The notes under the pieces: generated by a model
The model's input: only the letters and a program-made list of their open reading frames with translations
The model's database searches: none
What the model was told of the DNA's origin: nothing
Origin: JACPGQ01 sp039798685
GTDB lineage: Bacteria; Patescibacteriota; Microgenomatia; Levybacterales; UBA12049
Direction: 5' to 3'
DNA length: 15,572 nucleotides
NCBI GenBank assembly: GCA_039798685.1
Contig: JBDKFM010000035.1
Location: 1 to 15,572 of the forward strand
Shown here: positions 7,652 through 13,798 of the stretch, piece by piece
Layout of the letters: each line of letters starts with the position of its first letter
Numbering within the stretch: the first letter of the stretch is position 1
Position numbers and translations under genes: made by a program

Positions 7652-7734
7652 GTGAGATTATCAGAGCTGGTCTGCGTAATAAAAAACTCGCACAAAGGCG
7701 AGTTGCAGACAACAAACCTCTGGTAAAATCTCAC
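7652..7734 (-). other. Long structured element at the start of the 16S leader, with internal terminator-like hairpin
   Basis: On the minus strand four stems nest in order: GTGAGATT/AATCTCAC, CAGAG/CTCTG, GTCTGC/GCAGAC and AACTCGC/GCGAGTT, the last directly followed by a T-rich run (TTTTTTATT). It begins about 8 nt after the predicted transcription start. The core looks like an intrinsic terminator; the enclosing stems suggest a fold that could hide or expose it. Together with 7341-7651 it makes a leader of about 400 nt with no open reading frame of note. Confidence 0.65.
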
Positions 7735-7748
7735 ATACCGTACAGATC

Positions 7749-7776
7749 ATTATAGCCTCATTTTCAGGATTGTCAA
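7749..7776 (-). promoter_or_regulatory. 16S rRNA promoter
   Basis: Minus strand consensus TTGACA (7771-7776), 16-bp spacer, consensus TATAAT (7749-7754); start expected near 7742. It begins 24 bp after the stop codon of the peptidase gene, with no terminator between. Confidence 0.9.
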
Positions 7777-7800
7777 GAAGGATTTAATGAAAACCAAGCT

Positions 7801-8673
7801 TTATGCAGATCTTGGGAGAAGAAGATGACTCAAATTTGTTCCTGGCTCTACAATTTGCTTCGATTTACCTGCCTCAAAAATTACCCCTGCTTTCCCTTTT
7901 TCTCCTCGATGCTCCATAGTCATACCGTCAACAACAAAGTAACTGTCGTCTGGCAAAGCATAGGCAGTGTCATTCGGAAAATACCGAAGATGCCAATTAA
8001 TGTTTCCTGACACTGAATGAAGATGATCAAACAAAACCTCGAATCGTCGATCCGACTTAAACAATTCCTGTTGTTCATCCTGGGAAAATAACTCATCAAA
8101 ATCTATATGATGAACTACTGGATGAACATGCGGTGGAAGCAAGCCGAGGCCATCAACCTGAACTACACGCTTACCGTTTTCTTCTATGACTGGCACCGTT
8201 GGATCTGCTGCTCCTGAAACAGTGTCTGCCATTACCAATGGTCCTGCACTTGCCCCAGCAATAACAATTCTATCTGCAGACTTTTGCCGTAGAATATCGA
8301 CTAGCCCTTCTTCCCTATGAAGCATGTGCGACAGAAGATATGCATTCCCAGGAACCAAAAAGAATCCGTCTGCTTCCTCAGCAGCTTTTAAAATATCTTC
8401 CCCTGACTTTTTATGTATCGAATGAATCTTCCCCTCCAGCCCTGGGACCATTCGCACGAATGCATTTTGTGCATCAGCTGCCTTAGTATCCATGTTCATC
8501 GCGGCATACGGAATGACCAGAACATTTGTCTTGTCTGCAAAATGCTTCGCTATCGCTTCCTGCATATAAAACAGATGAGGACCATTTATACTACCGAAGT
8601 TTGCACCACCAATGAGGAGTCTGCCTTTATCGACAGCTTCCTGAGGAACCCGTGAACGTGCTTCTATACCCAT
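7801..8673 (-). CDS. Peptidase S51 family protein (dipeptidase E / cyanophycinase-like)
   Basis: A 290-aa predicted serine peptidase of family S51. Visible: 'LLIGGANFG' at the start of the core (19-27), 'VLVIPYAA' (51-58), 'GFFLVPGNAYLL' (103-114), matching the GGN motif, the nucleophile elbow 'AGASAGP' (139-145, Ser142), and 'GLGLLPPHVHP' (175-185), where PepE has its catalytic His. PepE cleaves N-terminal Asp dipeptides and cyanophycinase cleaves beta-Asp-Arg; which applies here cannot be told. At 290 aa it is longer than E. coli PepE (~230) and closer to cyanophycinase, with about 80 extra C-terminal residues. No signal peptide. The start is set by TTGACA-17-TAGAAT ending 9 nt upstream of the ATG. 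The 16S promoter follows directly. Confidence 0.85.
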   Translation of the reverse strand: MGIEARSRVPQEAVDKGRLLIGGANFGSINGPHLFYMQEAIAKHFADKTNVLVIPYAAMNMDTKAADAQNAFVRMVPGLEGKIHSIHKKSGEDILKAAEEADGFFLVPGNAYLLSHMLHREEGLVDILRQKSADRIVIAGASAGPLVMADTVSGAADPTVPVIEENGKRVVQVDGLGLLPPHVHPVVHHIDFDELFSQDEQQELFKSDRRFEVLFDHLHSVSGNINWHLRYFPNDTAYALPDDSYFVVDGMTMEHRGEKGKAGVIFEAGKSKQIVEPGTNLSHLLLPRSA

Positions 8674-8682
8674 AGAAAGCCG

Positions 8683-8711
8683 ATTCTAACAGTACAAATG
8701 ATGTTTGTCAA
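8683..8711 (-). promoter_or_regulatory. Promoter of the S51 peptidase gene
   Basis: Minus strand TTGACA (8706-8711), 17-bp spacer, TAGAAT (8683-8688), 9 nt before the ATG at 8673; near-leaderless. Confidence 0.8.
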
Positions 8712-8750
8712 ACTTATAGGCCTAAGAAGGTAAGGGTCACTTTTTAACCA

Positions 8751-8781
8751 AAAAAAATACAGCCTCTACGGCTGTATTTTT
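8751..8781 (-). terminator. Intrinsic terminator after the atypical tRNA
   Basis: Minus strand AAAAATACAGCC, loop GTAGA, GGCTGTATTTTT then more T: a 12-bp stem plus U-tract, starting 4 nt after the tRNA discriminator base. A-rich on the other side as well, so it may act in both directions. Confidence 0.9.
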
Positions 8782-8784
8782 CTG

Positions 8785-8876
8785 CGGAGGGGGTACGATT
8801 TGAACATACGTTCCGCAATCGCGGAAATCATACCCTGAAAGGGATGATGCACTAGACCGAGCTATGCGACCCCTCC
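8785..8876 (-). tRNA. Atypical class II tRNA; 7-nt loop reads anticodon TTC, identity uncertain
   Basis: A 92-nt tRNA on the minus strand. Acceptor GGAGGGG/CCCCTCC, discriminator G, D stem GCAT/GTGC, T stem GTATG/CGTAC with loop TTCAAAT. T8-A14, G15-C48, G18G19 and TTC are all in place. It has a long variable arm (TTCCGC, GATT, GCGGAA) as in Ser, Leu or Sec tRNAs; G73 fits Ser and Sec. The anticodon arm is abnormal: 20 nt instead of 17, folding best as TCATCC/GGTATGA with a bulged T around loop CTTTCAG, giving TTC (Glu-type). A shifted reading would place TCA in the loop, but then the stem fails. CCA is not encoded. Promoter and terminator are strong, so it is probably expressed. Confidence 0.75.
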
Positions 8877-8914
8877 ATCCTCATTATGAACGTAAATTCA
8901 AAATGAGATTCCTA

Positions 8915-8943
8915 ATGTTACACCTCCCCTTTCTCCCTGTCAA
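8915..8943 (-). promoter_or_regulatory. Promoter of the atypical tRNA
   Basis: Minus strand TTGACA (8938-8943), 17-bp spacer, TAACAT (8915-8920); start expected about 32 nt upstream of the tRNA. Divergent from the promoter at 8971-8999. Confidence 0.65.
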
Positions 8944-8970
8944 TACCCTGACAAAACAGCAACGATTCTC

Positions 8971-8999
8971 TTGTACTCTCCACACCGAATTTGTATAAT
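8971..8999 (+). promoter_or_regulatory. Promoter of the first paralog gene
   Basis: TTGTAC (8971-8976), 17-bp spacer, TATAAT (8994-8999). Expected start near 9006, leaving a leader of about 111 nt before the ATG at 9117. The leader contains an AAGGA site followed by a four-codon frame (ATG at 9023, MKSV, stop). Confidence 0.7.
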
Positions 9000-9116
9000 C
9001 GAGAGGATTAAATAAGGAAAGTGATGAAAAGCGTCTAAAGAAAACGACAAAAAATTGCTTCTTCATCTCCATCCCAAAAATATGGGGTGCATATAAAAGG
9101 AATACCCATTACGACT

Positions 9117-10802
9117 ATGAGCGATACATCGACTATTTCTAATGATCCTTTGCATGACGAAGGTGGAGACGAACTTTTTACAGAAAAAGACACCACAATT
9201 CGAGTAAACCAGTCCCCGCTTGCCTTCGATGATGGCACTCTTCCAAGCGACCAGACACTGACACCGGAACTTTTTACACGTTACAAAGAAAAAGTTTTTA
9301 AAGCACGCCCAAATTTTGCCATAATCAACCAAACATCAGGGGATCTTCCTCTCTATGATTATCTTCGAAGACAAGTTCGCGAAAATAGAGAGAGTACGAT
9401 GAAAAAACGAAAAGCAGAGATCATCGATTGTATCGGCGAAGAAACAAGGCGCCTTCTTGGCACATCAATTGCCGAGAGTGTCATGCGCCAACTGAAAGGC
9501 AACAATACTGTCTCGACAATTCAACATTCAGCACCTCTCAGTCACCCATATGTTCTCAGCTCAACGCTGCAAAATGCTCTCCCTTCTTTCGGAAATGACC
9601 ATCCGAATCTCCGTAATGCAATCGTGCTCTCGTGTGCAAATGTCTCATTCAATAACTACAAATTCCCGAGAGGCCATATTTTTCATAGTTTTGGAAACAA
9701 TACAATAAAGAGCCATCTCCTCACACTCTTTGGTCATACTGCAGATGCAAGACCCGTCATAAATCACCCACCTTATCATCACGATGCAATCACTGAAATA
9801 AAAAACAGAATTCACACCATACAACGAGAAGGAGATCTTACAAAAGAAGAGACTGAAAAACTTATCTCATTTTTTGAAGAAGTGTACGAATCACCTCACG
9901 CCCTCTCAGCAAATGATTATCATGACCAGCTCACGATTACCAATTATTGGATCTTCAAAAAAATGTTTGAGAAGTACCCGAAAGCAGTCCCAAATCTCGT
10001 CTTTATCTCACAAGAAAAAGTAACACTCCAGCTTCTTCTAAAATATCATCTCTACACAGATACCCTTCTCCACAAACTTCTCTTTAATCAGGAAATGCAT
10101 CAACGCATCATCACACATTTTGAGGGTCTGAATGGTGCATTTTCAACTGAAAAAAAATACGGTACCTTTCTTTTCTGGGCACTCCCCAAAAACAGCAAAT
10201 ACCGGATACAACTCTGGCTAAAAAACGGATCTCTCGTCTCAAACGACGGCTCTTACTCTGTTGCTTTACAGCCTGAAGCACTTGAGCAAGCAATACGACG
10301 CAATGAACTTTTCCCCAATACTCTTCTCACATTTATTACGCTGTCATTCTATTACGGACAATATCTTGGAGGTGGTCCCGCTCAGACGCTTAATCTCACA
10401 CGGATGAAGGAAGCATTTATTGCACTACTCGAAGAGATTCAGGATCATGAGAGTCTAAATGCTGTAAAAGATGTCATCACGACAAATCTTATTATCTCCC
10501 GACCCACACTCGCATATATAGATATCCCGAAAGACGACAGGCGTATCCCGGCCACAGGACTTGATCTGATTCTTTATTCGGACAAAGGAAAATCATGGGA
10601 CAGGACTATAGATGCGACAAAACAGACGACTTTATCACAGTTTTTTAACCGGGCTCTTGAGAGCTTCTACGCAGAGTTCGTACCTCCTAGCGAAAAAGAA
10701 CCTAACCTGACCAAGATAACAGAGCGTGATATCGAGAAATTTACCGGTCTTAATCAGAAAATACCCCCGCTTATTACCCTCGAAAACAAGTCCTATAGTT
10801 GA
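9117..10802 (+). CDS. Unrecognised large protein, paralog A of a tandem pair (561 aa)
   Basis: I do not recognise the family. It is clearly homologous along most of its length to the protein at 11094-12713. Shared blocks (numbered from the ATG): 'LLGTSIA' (113-119), 'IVLSCANVSFNN..FPRG..FHS..NNT' (169-196), 'LTLFGHTADARPV' (202-214), 'DQLT..NY' (270-277), 'FISQEKVTLQLL...LYTDTLLHKLLF' (296-323), 'GAFS....GTFLFWALPKNSKYR.QLW' (340-367) and 'LLTF.TL.FYYG..LGGG.AQ' (403-423). Conserved His, Cys, Asn and Arg in these blocks suggest an enzyme, but no catalytic motif is known to me. No signal peptide or membrane segment. GTG at 9087 is an alternative in-frame start; I prefer the ATG because the acidic N-terminus begins there, although neither has a good ribosome site. 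A long leader precedes it, unlike most genes here. Confidence 0.85.
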   Translation: MSDTSTISNDPLHDEGGDELFTEKDTTIRVNQSPLAFDDGTLPSDQTLTPELFTRYKEKVFKARPNFAIINQTSGDLPLYDYLRRQVRENRESTMKKRKAEIIDCIGEETRRLLGTSIAESVMRQLKGNNTVSTIQHSAPLSHPYVLSSTLQNALPSFGNDHPNLRNAIVLSCANVSFNNYKFPRGHIFHSFGNNTIKSHLLTLFGHTADARPVINHPPYHHDAITEIKNRIHTIQREGDLTKEETEKLISFFEEVYESPHALSANDYHDQLTITNYWIFKKMFEKYPKAVPNLVFISQEKVTLQLLLKYHLYTDTLLHKLLFNQEMHQRIITHFEGLNGAFSTEKKYGTFLFWALPKNSKYRIQLWLKNGSLVSNDGSYSVALQPEALEQAIRRNELFPNTLLTFITLSFYYGQYLGGGPAQTLNLTRMKEAFIALLEEIQDHESLNAVKDVITTNLIISRPTLAYIDIPKDDRRIPATGLDLILYSDKGKSWDRTIDATKQTTLSQFFNRALESFYAEFVPPSEKEPNLTKITERDIEKFTGLNQKIPPLITLENKSYS

Positions 10803-10827
10803 CATTTGAGGCTAAGAATGCTACACT
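10799..10827 (+). promoter_or_regulatory. Promoter of a candidate small RNA between the paralogs
   Basis: TTGACA (10799-10804) overlaps the TGA stop of paralog A; 17-bp spacer; TACACT (10822-10827). Start expected near 10834. No open reading frame of note follows before the next promoter. Confidence 0.6.
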
Positions 10828-10833
10828 CCAGCA

Positions 10834-10894
10834 TCCGATATGAAACGTTGAATAGAAGGAGTCTGTATCTCAACGATCCTTCTTTCAATTTTCT
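10834..10894 (+). ncRNA. Candidate structured small RNA
   Basis: Follows the promoter at 10799-10827. Two inverted repeats are interleaved: CGTTGA (10846-10851) with TCAACG (10870-10875), and AGAAGGA (10854-10860) with TCCTTCT (10877-10883). They can be alternative hairpins or a pseudoknot. The second is followed by a T-rich stretch (TTCAATTTTC) and would serve as a weak terminator. ATCCG near the predicted start can also pair with CGGAT at 10898-10902. No coding potential. Could instead be an untranslated spacer. Confidence 0.4.
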
Positions 10895-10912
10895 TACCGG
10901 ATTACAGTAGAA

Positions 10913-10954
10913 AAGAGACCTGTGCGCACTAAACTGTGCACATATTGATCTCTT
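10913..10954 (+). repeat. Imperfect hairpin upstream of paralog B
   Basis: AAGAGA (10913-10918) pairs with TCTCTT (10949-10954), inside it TGTG with CACA and CAC with GTG around a TAAACT loop. The 3' arm overlaps the -35 box of the next promoter, so it may be an operator-like palindrome or a terminator for the preceding transcript. Confidence 0.45.
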
Positions 10955-10980
10955 GCAAATTTACATTTTCAGTGTATGAT
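10953..10980 (+). promoter_or_regulatory. Promoter of the second paralog gene
   Basis: TTGCAA (10953-10958), 16-bp spacer, TATGAT (10975-10980). Start near 10987, giving a leader of about 107 nt that is strikingly poor in G and rich in A and C, without a Shine-Dalgarno. Confidence 0.6.
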
Positions 10981-11093
10981 TACAGCTACAGTAACGAACG
11001 ACAGTACACAAAAAATACTACATACACACAACCTCACTCCTACCTCTGCCCTGGTGTAACAAACACAACACATCACAAAAAACCAAACACACT

Positions 11094-12713
11094 ATGACAA
11101 AAACATTATCAGATCAAGCATATCTCCCGTATCATGATTCATCAGTTGCAGATACCGCGTATCTACCACTTGCCCAGTCGATCAATTCGGGTCTTTCACG
11201 AGAAGACAAATTTTTGCTTCTTAAGAAGAAAGTGCTCACACTACAACCGGCGTTTAAAAAAATACTAAGAAATCATGGTGCGACAACTCTCCATGAATAT
11301 ACGAAGAGTATTTACCTCAATGCAAAAACGTCTCCGCGTACAAAACGAACCGAGCTAGCAATATCCGCAGTGCATGATGAAATCGCCCGGGTACTCGGCA
11401 CATCTGTTGCACGACGCGCACAAACCCAGTTACATACGTATCCGATCGCAGACACTGCTGATCATTCGGGGACACTTAACAGCACGACGTTCTTTAACGG
11501 CCACCTCCTCACACTCCTTGCGTATCAGGAGATACACGATCCCATACTGAAAGATATGATTGTCCTGTCCTGTTCAAATAATTCTTTTGATACCTCAACC
11601 TTTCCCAGAGGATTCCAGTACCACTCTGTGACGAATAATACATTGCAAATGAACCAGCTCACCTTCCTCGGAAGAGCTGTTGACCCACGGCCGATTCTTT
11701 TTCATGCAGGGTATACGCAGGATGCACTTCATCTCATACAAAAACGACTTATTACACTCGTAAACGAGCGCATCATTACCAAACATGATGGGCAAATACT
11801 CGAAACTCTCACCCAAGAAATTTTCTCACGCGATGATATCCTCAGGTGTGACACATATGCAGACCAACTCACAAAAATAAACTATCTCTTCTTCCAGAAA
11901 CTCTCAGAACGATTGGGAATAACTGATATCAACTATGTAAACATCGAACAGGAACGCGTCACACTTCGTCTTCTCACACACCACCTCTATAACGACACGC
12001 TCATACACAGAATCATGTTTGATCCATCATTCGAAAGTCTCGTTATAAAATATTTTCATGATATTAAAGGTGCGTTTTCAGAGAATGCTGGATTTGGGAC
12101 ATATCTCTTCTGGGGAATGCCGGAAAACAGTAAGTACAGAGTGCAATTATGGAAAGACGGTAACTCGTTAGTCTCATCAGACAAGACATTTCGTGTCGAA
12201 CTCACACCTGATGCAATCGCACACGCACTCTTTGAAAACAAGCTTATCCCAAGTCTGCTTTTGACTTTTAGCACACTTGCCTTTTACCACGGACTGCAGG
12301 TGTTGGGAGGATTTAGCCAGGTGAATTATCTGACGAGTATGAAAGAGAGCTATTCGGGACTCACGAAGGAAGTCGGAGACTCAGAAAGCGCGACCGTATG
12401 CAAAGAAATTGCAACTGACAATCTCTTTCTTATGTATCAGACACTCAACATGCTCTCCCATGATGACAACCTCGTTCCTGCAACAGCCATGGACCTCTTC
12501 CTTCATGCGGCACCGGACGCGCAGTCAGCGATGCGACGGACAGCAAGATCGCTCACAGTCGAAAAAGCATTACTCCGCGCATTTCCAACCCGCTATAACA
12601 GACTGTACAAAAATGATTCTCTTGAAGGACTATCACACTTCACAGATGAGGATGTCAATGATATCTTCGACATCAAAAAAGACCTCCACCCCGTTGGTGT
12701 GATCAATGGATAA
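11094..12713 (+). CDS. Unrecognised large protein, paralog B of a tandem pair (539 aa)
   Basis: Homologous to the protein at 9117-10802 and of the same unknown family. Matching blocks: 'VLGTSVA' (100-106), 'IVLSCSNNSFDTSTFPRG..YHS..NNT' (156-183), 'LTFLGRAVDPRPI' (189-201), 'DQLT..NY', 'NIEQERVTLRLL...LYNDTLIHRIMF', 'GAFS....GTYLFWGMPENSKYR.QLW' and 'LLTFSTLAFYHGLQVLGGFSQ'. The N-terminal ~90 and C-terminal ~100 residues are much less alike, so the duplication is not recent. No signal peptide, membrane segment or known catalytic motif seen. It has its own promoter and a ~107-nt leader. Its stop overlaps the stop region of the convergent UDG gene by 11 bp. Confidence 0.85.
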   Translation: MTKTLSDQAYLPYHDSSVADTAYLPLAQSINSGLSREDKFLLLKKKVLTLQPAFKKILRNHGATTLHEYTKSIYLNAKTSPRTKRTELAISAVHDEIARVLGTSVARRAQTQLHTYPIADTADHSGTLNSTTFFNGHLLTLLAYQEIHDPILKDMIVLSCSNNSFDTSTFPRGFQYHSVTNNTLQMNQLTFLGRAVDPRPILFHAGYTQDALHLIQKRLITLVNERIITKHDGQILETLTQEIFSRDDILRCDTYADQLTKINYLFFQKLSERLGITDINYVNIEQERVTLRLLTHHLYNDTLIHRIMFDPSFESLVIKYFHDIKGAFSENAGFGTYLFWGMPENSKYRVQLWKDGNSLVSSDKTFRVELTPDAIAHALFENKLIPSLLLTFSTLAFYHGLQVLGGFSQVNYLTSMKESYSGLTKEVGDSESATVCKEIATDNLFLMYQTLNMLSHDDNLVPATAMDLFLHAAPDAQSAMRRTARSLTVEKALLRAFPTRYNRLYKNDSLEGLSHFTDEDVNDIFDIKKDLHPVGVING

Positions 12714-13272
12714 CTGAAGCAATCATTCTCCCTACCTTTTTAAAATCCTCACGGAGTACCGGTTTAAACTTCACAGGAAACCGCAGAGCTGCGGCCGGAT
12801 GATAGGTAAGAAAGTACCTAAGACCATCTTTCTGCTCGATCACTTTACCCCGTTCCTTTGTCACTGAAATTCTGCTTTGCAGAACTCCTTCAGCCGCGAC
12901 GCGACCTAACAACACGACAAATTTTGGCCTGATAATTGCAAGCTGCTTCATAAGATGTACTCGTCCGTGAGCGATATCTTCAGGGTTCGGAGTTCCCCGA
13001 AGCGGGAGATACTTTACGGGACTTGTGATATAAACTTCGTTAACGTCATCAAGTCCAATTTCGCGGATAAGTGATCGCAGGAGCTGTCCTGAACGCCCGA
13101 TAAATGGCCGCCCTTCTACCGCTTCTTTTTTCCCCGGCGCTTCACCAATAAAAACAATTTCTGCATCAGGATTTCCTTCTCCCGGCACCGCTACACCTGT
13201 CTTACCCTTTTTACACACAGTACATTTTTTTATTTCTTCAGCAATTTCATCAAGTGCACGCTGCGTGTTCAT
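12703..13272 (-). CDS. Uracil-DNA glycosylase, family 4-like, with two of four Fe-S cysteines missing
   Basis: A 189-aa UDG-superfamily protein that removes uracil from DNA to start base excision repair. Motif A 'GEAPGKKEAVEGRPFIGRSGQLL' begins at residue 43 and motif B 'TYHPAAAL' at 156. The N-terminal CxxC (C17, C20) of the family 4 [4Fe-4S] site is present, but these are the only cysteines: the usual 'VKC' is VKY (86-88) and the second cysteine after the 'P.PEDI' segment is replaced in 'AHGRVHL'. The cluster is therefore lost or bound differently. The frame is open upstream to 13338, but TTGACA-17-TACATT ends exactly 6 nt before the ATG at 13272, which I take as the start. Convergent overlap of 11 bp with paralog B. 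Confidence 0.88.
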   Translation of the reverse strand: MNTQRALDEIAEEIKKCTVCKKGKTGVAVPGEGNPDAEIVFIGEAPGKKEAVEGRPFIGRSGQLLRSLIREIGLDDVNEVYITSPVKYLPLRGTPNPEDIAHGRVHLMKQLAIIRPKFVVLLGRVAAEGVLQSRISVTKERGKVIEQKDGLRYFLTYHPAAALRFPVKFKPVLREDFKKVGRMIASVIH

Positions 13273-13278
13273 TGCACT

Positions 13279-13307
13279 AATGTAAATGAGGGAAAAGTAA
13301 TTGTCAA
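13279..13307 (-). promoter_or_regulatory. Promoter of the UDG gene
   Basis: Minus strand TTGACA (13302-13307), 17-bp spacer, TACATT (13279-13284), then 6 nt to the ATG at 13272: a leaderless arrangement that decides the start. Confidence 0.8.
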
Positions 13308-13318
13308 TAAAATTCGCA

Positions 13319-13705
13319 CTACTGATCACCGACTGCACCTAAATCCTCATGTGTAAAAATCACCACATCGTTTACCGGAATCCTCGATTGAATATCTACC
13401 ACATTTGTTCTTCTTCGTGGGTCTCTCAAAGAGCCATCATCTCCTAAAATTAATCGGGTCAACTTCTTCGTTGGAGGTGGAATTTTTTTTCTTTGCCTAT
13501 CAAGATCCGGAAGAAACATATTGCCAAAAGCACCTCTATAAACAATCTGCTCAAGACCATTTTCAACAAATATCTTTGGTGCGATGGGTATCCCGGGAGG
13601 ATGGTGAAGCGCGTGTAAGGCGATATCGACACGAGGAGGATTCTCAGGATCTGCCTGCCGAGACAACATGACCTTTATATTCAGTGGCCGTTCGATGACT
13701 GCCAT
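13319..13705 (-). CDS. Hypothetical protein, 128 aa
   Basis: I do not recognise the family. The protein is soluble-looking with no signal peptide, membrane segment or cysteine. It has a proline-rich middle ('HHPPGIPIAPKIF', around 34-46), a basic stretch ('DRQRKKIPPPTKKLTR', around 69-84) and beta-rich ends. It is upstream of and on the same strand as the UDG gene, but 46 bp separate them and UDG has its own promoter. A TTGACC-17-TATATA promoter lies 19 nt upstream of the ATG, divergent from the promoter of the CHAP-like gene. Coding status is supported by an intact frame and clear promoter; function unknown. Confidence 0.6.
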   Translation of the reverse strand: MAVIERPLNIKVMLSRQADPENPPRVDIALHALHHPPGIPIAPKIFVENGLEQIVYRGAFGNMFLPDLDRQRKKIPPPTKKLTRLILGDDGSLRDPRRRTNVVDIQSRIPVNDVVIFTHEDLGAVGDQ

Positions 13706-13724
13706 ATCACTGTACCCGATTGAT

Positions 13725-13753
13725 TATATAAACAAACCCTGAAGAAAGGTCAA
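13725..13753 (-). promoter_or_regulatory. Promoter of the 128-aa protein gene
   Basis: Minus strand TTGACC (13748-13753), 17-bp spacer, TATATA (13725-13730); a TATAAT overlaps at 13723-13728. Confidence 0.55.
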
Positions 13754-13763
13754 GAGGGATTAC

Positions 13764-13792
13764 TTAAAATCATAAAACAAAAGTTATATACT
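13764..13792 (+). promoter_or_regulatory. Promoter of the exported CHAP-like gene
   Basis: TTAAAA (13764-13769), 17-bp spacer, TATACT (13787-13792), then 6 nt to the ATG at 13799; leaderless. Confidence 0.6.
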
Positions 13793-13798
13793 TTATAT

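Noticed and set aside
8785..8876. Firm call as selenocysteine tRNA
   Set aside because: TCA can be placed in the loop only if the anticodon stem is broken, and the acceptor stem is 7 rather than 8 bp; no selenium genes are in the window.
9087..9116. GTG start for paralog A
   Set aside because: Possible, but the ten extra residues are not acidic like the rest of the N-terminus and no ribosome site favours it; kept only as an alternative.
8884..9332. Minus-strand frames over the 9117 gene start
   Set aside because: Cysteine- and phenylalanine-rich shadow translations of the real gene and its leader; they cross two promoters.
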